The notes under the pieces: generated by a model
Told to the model about the DNA's origin: nothing
The model's database searches: none
Seen by the model: the letters and a program-made list of their open reading frames with translations, nothing else
Shown: positions 1-8,247 of the stretch, piece by piece
Position numbering within the stretch: the stretch's first letter is position 1
Layout: each line of letters begins with the position of its first letter
DNA from: CAYOHY01 sp964403885
GTDB taxonomy: Bacteria; Actinomycetota; Coriobacteriia; Anaerosomatales; PHET01
Direction: 5' to 3'
Length of the DNA stretch: 28,845 nucleotides
Assembly: GCA_964403885.1 (NCBI GenBank)
Contig: CAYOHY010000026.1
Span: forward strand, 1-28,845
Made by a program: the position numbers and the translations under genes

Positions 1-104
1 CCCGAGTAGGACTGGTGCAGGTACACCAAGACCACGAGCATGCCGATGAGGTTCACGGCGACAACGCCGGCGAGAATCCTCGTTCTGATGGACAAGTTCT
101 TCAT
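1..104 (-). CDS. N-terminus of a membrane-anchored signalling protein (partial)
   Basis: The reverse strand opens an ATG at 104 preceded by GAGAGGG with 6-nt spacing, a good ribosome binding site. The 34 visible codons read MKNLSIRTRILAGVVAV and continue through a hydrophobic stretch (about residues 10-29) into LHQSYS. A short basic segment with the SIRTRI pattern before a single transmembrane helix is typical of methyl-accepting chemotaxis proteins, HAMP sensor kinases and membrane diguanylate cyclases. The rest lies beyond the window, so the output domain is unknown. It follows the giant cytochrome on the same strand after 88 nt, so co-transcription is possible. The gene itself is likely real because of its ribosome binding site and membrane-helix composition; the family is inferred from the first helix only. 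Confidence 0.6.
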   Translation of the reverse strand, partial: MKNLSIRTRILAGVVAVNLIGMLVVLVYLHQSYS

Positions 105-123
105 TCGCATCCCTCTCTTGTTT

Positions 124-178
124 CCGCACGCCTCGGTCGTGCGGTACCCCTCCGTGCAACGGCGCGTCAGTGGCGCCG
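124..178. other. Two short hairpins between the cytochrome and the partial signalling gene
   Basis: A perfect 7-bp stem CCGCACG/CGTGCGG (124-130 with 138-144) and a 6-bp stem CGGCGC/GCGCCG (160-165 with 173-178) lie in the 88-nt gap. Neither is followed by a T-run on either strand, so they are poor intrinsic terminators. They could be a weak terminator of the cytochrome mRNA or 5'-leader structure of the next gene. Confidence 0.25.
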
Positions 179-192
179 GTCATACCTGTGGT

Positions 193-3100
193 CTACCAGT
201 AGCTCCAACCTGTGGTCTGTCCCTTGGCAGGAACCGGGTGGTTGGTGGTGTTCGCGCTCCCGGTGTAGCAGCCGCCGGTCGCGCAGTTGTCTCGGGACAC
301 TTGAGCCGGCGTGACGTAGCTGCGCAGCTTCATGCCCTGCAGGCCCTTGAACTCGCCGGTGAGCGTGTTCACGAACGAACCGGACAGCTGGATGTAGGGT
401 GCCATATCGGGCCCGGCCGCGCTCGTGGTATCTGCTGTGTTCACGAGCAGACGCGGACGCTTCCACGCGTGCGGTATGCGCAGGTGGCAGCTGGTGCAGT
501 AGATGTTGGCGCGGCTCGCGTGGGTGCGGTGCAGCGAGTTGCCGCCCACCTGTGTCGCTGCGAGGCTGGGTGCTCCGCCGTAGAACACAGCGTGGCACTT
601 GAAGCAGATCACGGGCTTATAGCCTGCGGGGTTGGTGGCGCCCACTGATGGCGGAGCCACGGGGCCTCCGTGCGTGTTGAACTGGTACGTGCCGGGCGTG
701 GGATTTGCCCACTCGGTCTGCGCGTAGTTCGGGTCGATCTGGATCTTGACCGAAGCTCCCTGCGGGCCGGCCATGTCGGCGGGCAGGGTGTGGCAGTCGC
801 TGCAGGTCACGCGCAGGTGCTGGATCGACTCGGTGCTGTTGACCGAGCTCGTGGGGTAGGCGCTCGGCTGTAGCCACAGCGTCGAGCCGTCGTTGGGGGC
901 CAGCGCCCATACGTACTCGGTGCCACCGACGGTGGCCGTGGTCACCGGGAACTCCTTGGTCGACGCGGAGCCCACGGCGGTGCCGGGCAGCGCGTTGTGT
1001 CCGCCGCCTGACTCGGACGCGAAAGCGGCCTTCCAGTCGTCGAACGGATCCGCCCACACCGAGCCGACCGGCTGAGTGATCGTGTCGGTGGCGATGACCT
1101 TGTGGGGCGATGCGGTCCCCGTGGGCCCGTCTGAAGCCGTGCCGCTGTTGTGGCACGCGATGCAGCGTCGATCATGCGTGGCGATGGCCGTCTTGACCGC
1201 TGACAGGCCGGAGAACGCGCCCGCGTTGGGGTCATCGTTCTGCGAGTGGCAGACGTGGCAGTTGCTCGAGCCGCCACCCTCCATGCTGCCCGCCTTGAGG
1301 GCGAGCGAGTGCTCGAGGCGAAGGTCGCGCTGGTGGCAGCCCACGCAGCCGATGTTCGCACCGATGGAGTAGGTGACTCCGTTCACGGTTCCCGTGAGGT
1401 CTATGCTGTGGTCCTGGTTGTGATTGGCTGCGCTGAACCCGACGTGGCAGCTGGCCGCGGCATCGGTGCCACCGCAGCGCATGATTCGCTTGCCGGCGAT
1501 GTCGCCGGTGGACTGGTGGCATCCTTCGATCGTGCAGCCCACCTTGCGATGGAGGCGGCGCACGTCGGTGGACTGGTGGCAGCCGGAGACGACGCAGCTT
1601 CCGGCGGTGTCGACATCGTTGGTGGCAACCTCGCTCGCCGCATGGACGCTGTTGGCGCGCTGATGCGGCTGCGGAAGGTCCTCGTGGCCGTGGCACGCCG
1701 TGCACGCTGAGTCGGTGTTGCGAGTGGGCCACTCAGTGGCGACCACGTTCTTGGTGGTGGCGTTGCGGTCATGACAGCCGGCGCACAGGCCTGCCGTCGC
1801 GGTGGAGAGCGCCGAGTTCACGCGCTGATGCTCCATGCCCAGGTACATCTGATGGCACGTGCCGCAGGGGACAGACAGGCCGCTGACAGGCTCGCTGTAC
1901 GTCGCCGACGCTTGGACGCTTCCGGCGAGGTGGTTCTCGGGATCGTTGCCCGTGGTGGCGGAGTGGACACCCACGTGGCAGCTGCGCTCCGGGTTGGTGC
2001 CGCCGCAGCTTGTGATGCCCAGGCCCATGATGTCGCCAGCGGCCTGATGGCAGCCCGGGGTGACGCACCCGTTGGTCTTGTGGAGCTTGCGCAGGTCGGC
2101 GGTGCCGTGGCAGCCGGCCTTGGCGCACGTACCGGGTTCGTAGACGCCGGTCGTCGTGAGCTCGCTGCCCTGATGGGAGGCATCGATCTCGTGGTGGAGC
2201 GCGTTGACACCCGAGGTGCCATGGCATGCCGAGCAGGCGTTCGAGCCCGTGCGAGCGGGCCAGCTGGCCTTGACCACCGCTCCGGTCGACTTCGAGCGGC
2301 TATGGCAGCGCTGGCACACGGTCCCGCCACCCGAGGCGATCGCCGAGTTGGGCCGAGCGTGCTCGGTGCCCAAGCGCGCGCCGTGGCAGTCGCCGCAGGT
2401 CGCCGAGACGCCACTGGCCTGATCGACCAGCACGCGACCGGTCAGCGAGGCCGTGACGGTGTGCTTCGCGTCGGTGCCGTTGACGGTGGATCCGCCATCG
2501 TGAACAGCGGTGTCGGGGTTGTACTGACCGCTCACCTGATGGCAGTCACGGCCGGAGCCGCACGTGCGGCGCGTGGGGTCGTAGGCGACATTGCCGTCAG
2601 AGGCGGTGCGGTCATGGCAGCGCAGGCAGTCGCGATGCAGGTTCGCATCGGTGGTCGGCGCGCCCACCTCGATGAGGTTGCTCGTGGGATGGCAGCCCCA
2701 GCCCGTGGACGCGCAGCCGTCGCTGCCCGCAGGGCTGTGGAGAGACTCGAGGTCGCCCTCGTGTGCTGCCGGAAGGCCCTCGGCGCCGTGGCAGTCCTCG
2801 CACGCCGAGGTGGTGTTGCGGTTCTCCCACCGAGAGGCGATCGCGGCCGCCGACGCGGGGTCGTTGTGGCAGTTGCGGCAGTTGTCGCCGGGCTCGGTGG
2901 TCTTGGAGGAGGTGGGCAGCGCGTGCTCGTCGACGAGGCTTGTGCCGTTGGTCTGGATGTCGTGGCAGTCACCGCACGCGGTGGAGTAGAAGGCCGTGTC
3001 CGCTGCGGGCACGGTCGACGTGGGCGCGTGCAGGTCGCGGTCCTTGAGGTGCGTGAAGCCATCCACGCCGTAGCCCTTGTGGCACGCGGTGTTGGTGCGG

Positions 3101-4038
3101 CCGCCGCACGTCTTGGCCGCCGGGAGATGCGCTTCCTGCTTCAGATCGTGGCAGCCCGGCTCGCCCTTCTTCGCAGCGCCGGAACAGTCACGGGGAGCAT
3201 CCGCGTGCAGCTTGTGCAGGTTGAGGGAGTCGTGGCAGCCGGCACCGGTATCGGCGCAGCCCTGCGGGTCCTTCGCACGCACCGGCGTCGCGACATCGGC
3301 GCGGTGCATCGGGGCCGACGACTTGGGCTTGTGGCACGCCTCGCACTCGCGGGACTCCCAGTTGTTGAGCACCTGCACCTGGCCGTAGGCGCGGGTGTCG
3401 TTATGGCACTCGCCACAGCCGATGTCGGCGCCGTACTCGCTCTTGGCGACCTCCGGCACGCCCGTGTGCGCGGCACCCAGGTCGCGAGAGTGGCAGTCCT
3501 TGCAGCGGGCGCTGGCCTCTCCTGAGATCGCGCCGCGCACAGCCTGCTTGTAGTCGGTGCCCATCGCGGTGTGCGTGGTCTCTCGGTAGTGACCGCGGGG
3601 GTAGGGGTCGCTGAGCTTCACGCGGTCCGGGGCAGCCTGCATGGTGCCGTCGTGACAGACCTGACACTCGTGCTCTGAGGGGGCGTGGCACGGGATGCAG
3701 CCTACGCCCTGGTAGTCGTGGCACGTAGTGCACTTGGCGTTGGGATGGTACGCGTTGAAGTCGGTGTAGGCAGACTCCGTGCCGTGGCAGCCCTTGCCCG
3801 AGTTGGTGCACCCGGACTCGCGCTCCAAACGGTAGTCGCTCGCCTTGGTGAAGGAGTGCTGGGACGAGATAGGAGGGTTCCAGACGGCCGCGAACACAAG
3901 CGCGCCCAGGGTCGCTATGGCGAAGAAACCTCGGCGCATCGTCTTCTTGCGCTGAGCCTGTGCGAGAGCGTCGGCATCTCTTTGCGACCCGTAGCCGCCC
4001 GACGGGCGATTGCCCGGCGAGCCCGTCGTGCCTGGCAC
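193..4038 (-). CDS. Giant modular multiheme c-type cytochrome (about 34 potential heme sites)
   Basis: A 1281-residue protein with a basic cytoplasmic N-terminus, one hydrophobic segment (about residues 36-53, no clear signal-peptidase site, so probably a membrane anchor) and a long extracytoplasmic part. It contains 22 CXXCH motifs and 12 longer motifs: four CX4CH, one CX5CH, three CX6CH, one CX7CH, two CX8CH and one CX10CH. A further CX4CY near the C-terminus lacks the His. Motif order repeats with landmark CXXCH cysteines at about residues 355, 548, 725 and 898, giving modules of 173-193 residues. The GTG start at 4038 follows AAGGGGG with 7-8 nt spacing; an ATG at codon 34 is less well supported. 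Divergent resB supports c-type maturation. Likely role, by inference: long-range electron transfer across the cell envelope. No cell-wall sorting motif is seen at the C-terminus. Confidence 0.9.
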   Translation of the reverse strand: MPGTTGSPGNRPSGGYGSQRDADALAQAQRKKTMRRGFFAIATLGALVFAAVWNPPISSQHSFTKASDYRLERESGCTNSGKGCHGTESAYTDFNAYHPNAKCTTCHDYQGVGCIPCHAPSEHECQVCHDGTMQAAPDRVKLSDPYPRGHYRETTHTAMGTDYKQAVRGAISGEASARCKDCHSRDLGAAHTGVPEVAKSEYGADIGCGECHNDTRAYGQVQVLNNWESRECEACHKPKSSAPMHRADVATPVRAKDPQGCADTGAGCHDSLNLHKLHADAPRDCSGAAKKGEPGCHDLKQEAHLPAAKTCGGRTNTACHKGYGVDGFTHLKDRDLHAPTSTVPAADTAFYSTACGDCHDIQTNGTSLVDEHALPTSSKTTEPGDNCRNCHNDPASAAAIASRWENRNTTSACEDCHGAEGLPAAHEGDLESLHSPAGSDGCASTGWGCHPTSNLIEVGAPTTDANLHRDCLRCHDRTASDGNVAYDPTRRTCGSGRDCHQVSGQYNPDTAVHDGGSTVNGTDAKHTVTASLTGRVLVDQASGVSATCGDCHGARLGTEHARPNSAIASGGGTVCQRCHSRSKSTGAVVKASWPARTGSNACSACHGTSGVNALHHEIDASHQGSELTTTGVYEPGTCAKAGCHGTADLRKLHKTNGCVTPGCHQAAGDIMGLGITSCGGTNPERSCHVGVHSATTGNDPENHLAGSVQASATYSEPVSGLSVPCGTCHQMYLGMEHQRVNSALSTATAGLCAGCHDRNATTKNVVATEWPTRNTDSACTACHGHEDLPQPHQRANSVHAASEVATNDVDTAGSCVVSGCHQSTDVRRLHRKVGCTIEGCHQSTGDIAGKRIMRCGGTDAAASCHVGFSAANHNQDHSIDLTGTVNGVTYSIGANIGCVGCHQRDLRLEHSLALKAGSMEGGGSSNCHVCHSQNDDPNAGAFSGLSAVKTAIATHDRRCIACHNSGTASDGPTGTASPHKVIATDTITQPVGSVWADPFDDWKAAFASESGGGHNALPGTAVGSASTKEFPVTTATVGGTEYVWALAPNDGSTLWLQPSAYPTSSVNSTESIQHLRVTCSDCHTLPADMAGPQGASVKIQIDPNYAQTEWANPTPGTYQFNTHGGPVAPPSVGATNPAGYKPVICFKCHAVFYGGAPSLAATQVGGNSLHRTHASRANIYCTSCHLRIPHAWKRPRLLVNTADTTSAAGPDMAPYIQLSGSFVNTLTGEFKGLQGMKLRSYVTPAQVSRDNCATGGCYTGSANTTNHPVPAKGQTTGWSYW

Positions 4039-4229
4039 GGCGTGTCCCCCTTGTGAATGGTTCGGTCAACCTTAAGGGACATAATAGCGTTTCGCGCGCG
4101 CGTATACCTAGTATTGCGCCGTGAACGGGTATCGCGGCACGTGCGTCTGACCGTGAGGGAACTCCACAAGATGCACATCATTCACGCTATTCTGGAGCTC
4201 AAACCACCCCCCAACGGGAGCCTTCGCCG

Positions 4230-5423
4230 ATGACCTCGCTCGTGCGCGTACTCCGATCTCCGCGACTCGCGGTGGCACTCATCGCGGGTGTCGCTGGGTG
4301 GACGGCGGTCGCATCGGCGGCAGAGCCCTCGGCGAGGCGAGCGCTGTTGGGACCGGCGTTCTATGCGCTCGTGGCGCTGCTCGTCGCAGCCACGGCCGCG
4401 TGCGCGTGGGAGCGGACCCGCAGGGCGATGGGGTGGCGCGAGACGCTCGATAGGCGGCCGGCGAAGGTGCTGGACTGCGACGTCAGGGGCGCCGTCGACG
4501 TGCTCGCGTCGTTGGGCCTTCGAGTGGAGCCGGGGGCTGACGCGGTTCTCGGTGTGCGCCGAGCGGGGTGGCTCGCGCGGTTGGGGAGTCCCGTCTTTCA
4601 CTGGGCGCTCGTCGCGCTGCTCGCCGTCGTCGTTGCGGGCCAGCTCACGAGGCACGAAGGTGTTGTGGTGCTGTACCCCCAGCGCCCGGTCACCGACGCA
4701 GCCGCCGCCTACCAGGGCACCCGCTCAGCCGGTGCGCTGTTCCGGGGCGGTTACTCGGGCGCACGACTCACGTTGCTCGAGGTCACCCCCCGGCTCGATG
4801 TCGCGGGCGTGAATCGGGGACAGTCGCCCCGTGTGCGGGTGGAACGGGCGGGTGCTGCGCCGCGTGAGCTGTGGATCTACCCCAACCATGCCTACACCGA
4901 CGGGGCGCTCAAGGTTCACGCGGTGGACTCGGGTCCCGCAGTCCATCTCGCGGTTCGCGCGCCCGGGCAGCAGCCGGTCGCACTGGATGTCCCGCTCGCT
5001 CGCGATCCGTCGGGAGCCTACGTGGGCGGTGCGGAGGTCGAGCGGGCGGCGGGCACGATCTCTCTCGATGTGACCCAGGGCAAGGACAAGACCGTTCTGG
5101 TCGCCGCGTCGACAGGGGAGAGCGCGACGCTTGGAGAGGGAGACACCCTCGAGGTCGCCGACGTGACGGTCGCGATCGACGGGCTCAGCACGTGGGCCAC
5201 GGTGGACGTGGTGAACGACTGGTCCGTTCCGTGGATCTACGCGTGCTGTGCGATCGCGCTGCTGGCGGCGGCGGTCGCCCTTCTCTATCCCTTCCGGGCG
5301 GTGCTCGTAGAGGCAACCGAGGGCGGCGCCGCGATTCGGGTCATGGCAGCACGAATCGACCCCACGTTCGCACGCAGGGTCGACCAAGCGTTCGAGAGGC
5401 GCCTAAACGAAAAGCCTGACTAG
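4230..5423 (+). CDS. resB: ResB-family system II cytochrome c biogenesis protein
   Basis: A 397-residue protein with the ResB/Ccs1 layout: two N-terminal membrane helices (about 12-30 and 41-60), a third at about 119-139 with an intramembrane His (H124 in SPVFHW), a large extracytoplasmic domain of about 190 residues, and a last helix at about 334-356 followed by a short basic cytoplasmic tail. ResB works with the heme exporter CcsA/ResC to ligate heme to apocytochrome CXXCH cysteines outside the membrane. CcsA is not in this window. It is divergent from the giant multiheme cytochrome (191-nt intergenic region), its obvious client. The ATG at 4230 has GGGAG about 10 nt upstream. The stop interlocks with the convergent small gene in a CTAG at 5420-5423. 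Family assignment rests on topology and the conserved His; the sequence is divergent, as usual in this family. Confidence 0.8.
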   Translation: MTSLVRVLRSPRLAVALIAGVAGWTAVASAAEPSARRALLGPAFYALVALLVAATAACAWERTRRAMGWRETLDRRPAKVLDCDVRGAVDVLASLGLRVEPGADAVLGVRRAGWLARLGSPVFHWALVALLAVVVAGQLTRHEGVVVLYPQRPVTDAAAAYQGTRSAGALFRGGYSGARLTLLEVTPRLDVAGVNRGQSPRVRVERAGAAPRELWIYPNHAYTDGALKVHAVDSGPAVHLAVRAPGQQPVALDVPLARDPSGAYVGGAEVERAAGTISLDVTQGKDKTVLVAASTGESATLGEGDTLEVADVTVAIDGLSTWATVDVVNDWSVPWIYACCAIALLAAAVALLYPFRAVLVEATEGGAAIRVMAARIDPTFARRVDQAFERRLNEKPD

Positions 5424-5623
5424 TCCAGGTTGAGACCGAAGACATCCCGGGCGGCTTCGCGCAGGGCGCGAATCTTGTCCGGGTCGTCAGGATCGTTTGG
5501 GCCGATCAGCGACACCAAGAAACCGCAACGCAACGCAAGCTCTCCGCGCGACTTGAAGACGTCGAGCTGATTGCGTTCGATGTGCTGCTGGATCTCTTGG
5601 CAGTAGTCGTAGAGCTTGCCCAT
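5420..5623 (-). CDS. Small conserved-looking protein, 67 residues, unknown function
   Basis: I do not recognise the family. The open frame runs further upstream, but the ATG at 5623 has GGGGAG at 5-nt spacing and a strong promoter lies upstream, so the protein is 67 residues beginning MGKLYDYCQEIQQHIERN. It looks soluble and largely helical, with an amphipathic N-terminal helix, two cysteines, and an acidic Asp/Pro-rich turn (NDPDDPDK) before a final helix. There is no signal peptide or membrane segment. It converges on resB with a 4-nt overlap and is divergent from another small gene at 5814. Confidence 0.7.
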   Translation of the reverse strand: MGKLYDYCQEIQQHIERNQLDVFKSRGELALRCGFLVSLIGPNDPDDPDKIRALREAARDVFGLNLD

Positions 5624-5678
5624 GTGTACTCCCCGCGCGTCACGATGTTTTCCCCCGATGCGAACGACGCGCGACCTG

Positions 5679-5707
5679 ATGATAAGCCTCTGCGTGTTCA
5701 GGTTCAA
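5679..5707 (-). promoter_or_regulatory. Sigma-70-type promoter of the 67-residue gene
   Basis: On the minus strand, TTGAAC (5702-5707), a 17-nt spacer and TATCAT (5679-5684) make a good -35/-10 pair. The predicted transcript starts near 5672, giving a leader of about 50 nt before the ATG at 5623. Confidence 0.55.
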
Positions 5708-5729
5708 CAAGGTGCGCATTCGACTTTGC

Positions 5730-5758
5730 TTTACCTGCCGTGCCGACGCGACGATACT
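5730..5758 (+). promoter_or_regulatory. Sigma-70-type promoter of the 71-residue gene
   Basis: TTTACC (5730-5735), 17-nt spacer, GATACT (5753-5758), each matching consensus at four of six positions. It is divergent from the promoter at 5679-5707 and about 55 nt ahead of the ATG at 5814. Confidence 0.4.
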
Positions 5759-5813
5759 TAGGGCACTACGGGGCCGCTGGGGGGCGAGCCCCACGAGCGA
5801 CAGGGCGATAAGC

Positions 5814-6029
5814 ATGGGCGATGCCTACACTCCGCTCCGCGGGAAGTGCACGTGGTGGCGTGAGGCCGTTCTCGGCGAAGATGAGTGGGACGTGCGTCTC
5901 AAGCCGGACGAGAAGCGCGTGGTCTGCTCGTGCTTTGTCGAGGGCAAGACATGGACGTTCAAGCAGGCGGAGGTCCCGGCCGACTGCCCCGAGAACAAGC
6001 ACTGCCGCTACTACATCCGGCACTACTAG
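5814..6029 (+). CDS. Small cysteine-containing protein, 71 residues, unknown function
   Basis: I do not recognise the family. The ATG at 5814 is chosen because the upstream part of the open frame is low-quality and a promoter sits at 5730-5758; AGGG lies 8 nt before the start. The protein begins MGDAYTPLRGKCTWWRE, is rich in Trp and charged residues, and has cysteines in VCSCF and in DCPENKHC near the C-terminus, ending in YYIRHY. The paired cysteines and nearby His could form a small metal site; that is inference. It is followed by the marR promoter and is probably transcribed on its own. Confidence 0.65.
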   Translation: MGDAYTPLRGKCTWWREAVLGEDEWDVRLKPDEKRVVCSCFVEGKTWTFKQAEVPADCPENKHCRYYIRHY

Positions 6030-6041
6030 ACGCGCTCCGCG

Positions 6042-6070
6042 TTGCCCGAGGTCCTTCTGCGTGCTAATAT
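6042..6070 (+). promoter_or_regulatory. Promoter of the marR-efflux operon
   Basis: TTGCCC (6042-6047), 17-nt spacer, TAATAT (6065-6070). The predicted start near 6077 leaves a leader of about 34 nt before the marR ATG. The AT-rich -10 stands out in GC-rich surroundings. Confidence 0.55.
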
Positions 6071-6078
6071 TTCGCACT

Positions 6079-6090
6079 CTGAACTATCAG
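6079..6090. promoter_or_regulatory. Candidate MarR operator
   Basis: A small inverted repeat CTGA-N4-TCAG lies just after the predicted transcription start of the marR operon, where an autorepressor would block the polymerase. Its half-sites are only 4 bp, shorter than typical MarR operators, so this is tentative. Confidence 0.25.
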
Positions 6091-6110
6091 CACGACGAAG
6101 AAGGTCACGA

Positions 6111-6545
6111 ATGGGCCAGTCGCACGATCCCACCGATATCGCGCACGCACTGCGACGCGTGTGGCACAACCTCATCACCGAGACCCGCCATACCGAGGGC
6201 TGCGCCGGCATCCAGCACCAGCAGTTCTGGGTGCTCGCCAAGCTCAAGTACGGCCCGATGCGCATGAGCGAGCTCGCCGAGCGCGTGGGCACGGGTCAGG
6301 CGGCGGTGACCGGCATGGTCGACCGCCTCGAGGAGCGCGGCCTGGTCGAGCGCGTGCGTGACGACGCGGACCGCCGCGTGGTGCACGTCGCACTGACCGC
6401 CGACGGCGAGCGCATGATGCGAGAGGCGCAAGAGGCATTCCGTGTTCGCTTCGAGGAGATCTTGCAGCCACTGACGCAGGAAGAGCGCAGCGAGCTCGAG
6501 CGCTTGCTGGTCAAGATCGCCCCAACCGAGGAGTGCGGACGATGA
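6111..6545 (+). CDS. MarR-family transcriptional regulator
   Basis: A 144-residue winged-helix regulator. The ATG at 6111 is preceded by GAAGG at 7-nt spacing; the frame extends upstream but without a better start. The central part has the MarR signature: GPMRMSELAERVGTGQAAVT is the recognition helix-turn-helix region, followed by MVDRLEERGLVERVRDDADR and the wing (RRVVHVALTADGE). N- and C-terminal helices form the dimer interface in this family. The gene is first in an operon with two DHA2 efflux pumps; its stop overlaps the first pump's start (ATGA at 6542-6545). MarR proteins in this arrangement usually repress the pumps until a toxic ligand binds. One Cys (in EGCAGIQ) near the N-terminus could in principle sense oxidants; that is speculative. 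Confidence 0.9.
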   Translation: MGQSHDPTDIAHALRRVWHNLITETRHTEGCAGIQHQQFWVLAKLKYGPMRMSELAERVGTGQAAVTGMVDRLEERGLVERVRDDADRRVVHVALTADGERMMREAQEAFRVRFEEILQPLTQEERSELERLLVKIAPTEECGR

Positions 6546-8236
6546 TGCACGAGCTACCCATGCGCCGTAAGCGCATGATCATGACCGGCGTGATGCTGGG
6601 AACGTTGCTCGCGGCGATGGACCAGATGATCGTGGGTCCGGCCATGCCGGAGATCGTCAAGCAGCTGGGACGCTTCGACCTTTACCCATGGGTCATGGTC
6701 GCGTACTCGCTGACCAGCGCGGTCGCGGTGCCTGTCGCGGGCAAGCTCTCGGACCTGTACGGACGCAAGTGGTTCTACCTGGGCGGCATCGCACTGTTCG
6801 TCGCAGCCTCGGCGGCGTGTGGCCTGTCGAGCGGGATGATCGAGCTCATCATCTGGCGCGCCGTGCAAGGCGTTGGCGGCGGCATGATGATGGCCACCGG
6901 CATGGCGGTCGTGGGCGACATCTTCTCGCCACGCGAGCGCGGGAAGTACCAAGGCTACATCGGCTCCATGTGGGGCATCGCATCGGTGGTGGGTCCGCTG
7001 TTGGGCGGCTTCCTCACTGATACGTTGTCGTGGCACTGGATCTTCTTCGTGAACGTGCCCATCGGCGCAGCGGCGCTGGCGGTGCTGTTCCGGGCCCTGC
7101 CCGCACCTGAGCGCGGTCAGCGCCATGCCGTCGACTGGGCGGGTGTGACGGCGCTGACGGTGGGCGTCGTCCCGTTGCTCGTCTCGCTGAACCTGGGCGC
7201 GGTCCGAGACGGCGGGACCGCCCTGGGTTTTGGCTCGCCCCTGGTGCTGTCGATGCTCGCGGTGGGAATCGCCGGGCTCATCGCCTTCTACTTCATCGAG
7301 CGTAGGGCCGCAGAGCCCATCATCGACTTCGCGCTGTTCAAGGCGCCGGTGTTCTCGGTGTCCGTGTTGGCTTCGTTCCTGCAGTCGTTCGCCATCTTTG
7401 GCTCGATCGCGTTCATCGCGGTCTACCTGCAGGTGGTGCGCGGTGAGTCGGCCACGCTCTCCGGTATCGCGATGACGCCCATGGTCTTTGGGATGGTGTC
7501 CGCCTCGATCATCGCCGGCATCCTGATCAGCCGCACCGGGCGCTACAAGGTGATCGGCATCGTGGGCGCTGCCCTGGCGACCGCCGGCATGTTCATGATG
7601 TCGCGCCTGGGTATCGCAACGCCGCTGTGGGTGCTGTTCGTCGCCATGTTCCTCACCGGCGCGGGCATGGGTGTGGGCATGCCGTTGTTCACGGTCGCGG
7701 TGCAAAGCGCGTTTCCCGAGCGCATCGGCGCCACCACGTCGTCACTGCAGTTCTTCCGGTCGATGGGCGGCACCATCGGCGTCGCCGCGTTGGGCGCCTA
7801 CATCAACGCCCAGCTCGCCAGCGGCCTGACCGGTGCGGTCAAGCGGGCGGCAGAGTCGCTCGCCCCCATCGCCGAGAGGGTCCAGGCGGCGCTTGGCGAC
7901 CCGGCGCGCCTGCTCGACTCGCAGGGGTTCGCGAAGCTGACGGCCGGGCTTGACGCGGCCGGCAACCAGGTCGTGACGACGGTGTTCATGCCGCTGCTCA
8001 GGGCCTCGGTGGGCGAGGCGATCGCGGCGATGTTCTTCCTCGCGTTCATCGCGCTCGCCGTCTCGACCGTCGCGATGTTCGCCCTGCCCGAGGTCAAGCT
8101 CGCCGGCTCCCATCCCGAGCGCTCCATGACCGAGGAGGCCGGGATCGAGATCCTCACAGAAGAAGCGGTCCTCCCGGCAGACCAGGAACCCCAGATAGCA
8201 TCCGCGCCCGCCGCGGCTGACAAGACCACCACGTAG
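6542..8236 (+). CDS. DHA2-family MFS efflux transporter (first paralogue)
   Basis: A 564-residue major facilitator transporter of the 14-helix DHA2 (EmrB/QacA) class, expected to export toxic compounds in exchange for protons. Motif A, GKLSDLYGRK, follows the second helix; an acidic residue in helix 1 (LAAMDQMIVGPAMPEIV, motif D1) and a glycine-rich motif C near WGIASVVGPLLGGFL are present. A GTG lies further upstream, but the ATG at 6542 has GAGGAG at 8-nt spacing and overlaps the marR stop as ATGA. The C-terminus is an acidic cytoplasmic tail with the pattern GIEILTEEAVLP, shared with the next gene. Substrate cannot be told from sequence. The two pumps are clearly paralogous neighbours separated by 11 nt. 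Confidence 0.9.
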   Translation: MMHELPMRRKRMIMTGVMLGTLLAAMDQMIVGPAMPEIVKQLGRFDLYPWVMVAYSLTSAVAVPVAGKLSDLYGRKWFYLGGIALFVAASAACGLSSGMIELIIWRAVQGVGGGMMMATGMAVVGDIFSPRERGKYQGYIGSMWGIASVVGPLLGGFLTDTLSWHWIFFVNVPIGAAALAVLFRALPAPERGQRHAVDWAGVTALTVGVVPLLVSLNLGAVRDGGTALGFGSPLVLSMLAVGIAGLIAFYFIERRAAEPIIDFALFKAPVFSVSVLASFLQSFAIFGSIAFIAVYLQVVRGESATLSGIAMTPMVFGMVSASIIAGILISRTGRYKVIGIVGAALATAGMFMMSRLGIATPLWVLFVAMFLTGAGMGVGMPLFTVAVQSAFPERIGATTSSLQFFRSMGGTIGVAALGAYINAQLASGLTGAVKRAAESLAPIAERVQAALGDPARLLDSQGFAKLTAGLDAAGNQVVTTVFMPLLRASVGEAIAAMFFLAFIALAVSTVAMFALPEVKLAGSHPERSMTEEAGIEILTEEAVLPADQEPQIASAPAAADKTTT

Positions 8237-8247
8237 AAGGACGGTTC

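Noticed and set aside
1771..3525. Open frame of 584 codons on the plus strand opposite the giant cytochrome
   Set aside because: It is a shadow: GC-rich codon bias keeps the antisense frame open, the translation is Arg/Ala/Val-rich and repetitive, and it has no domain pattern.
4090..4104. Alternating CG run (Z-DNA-like) between the giant cytochrome and resB
   Set aside because: The run is only about 11 bases in a GC-rich genome and nothing links it to a function.
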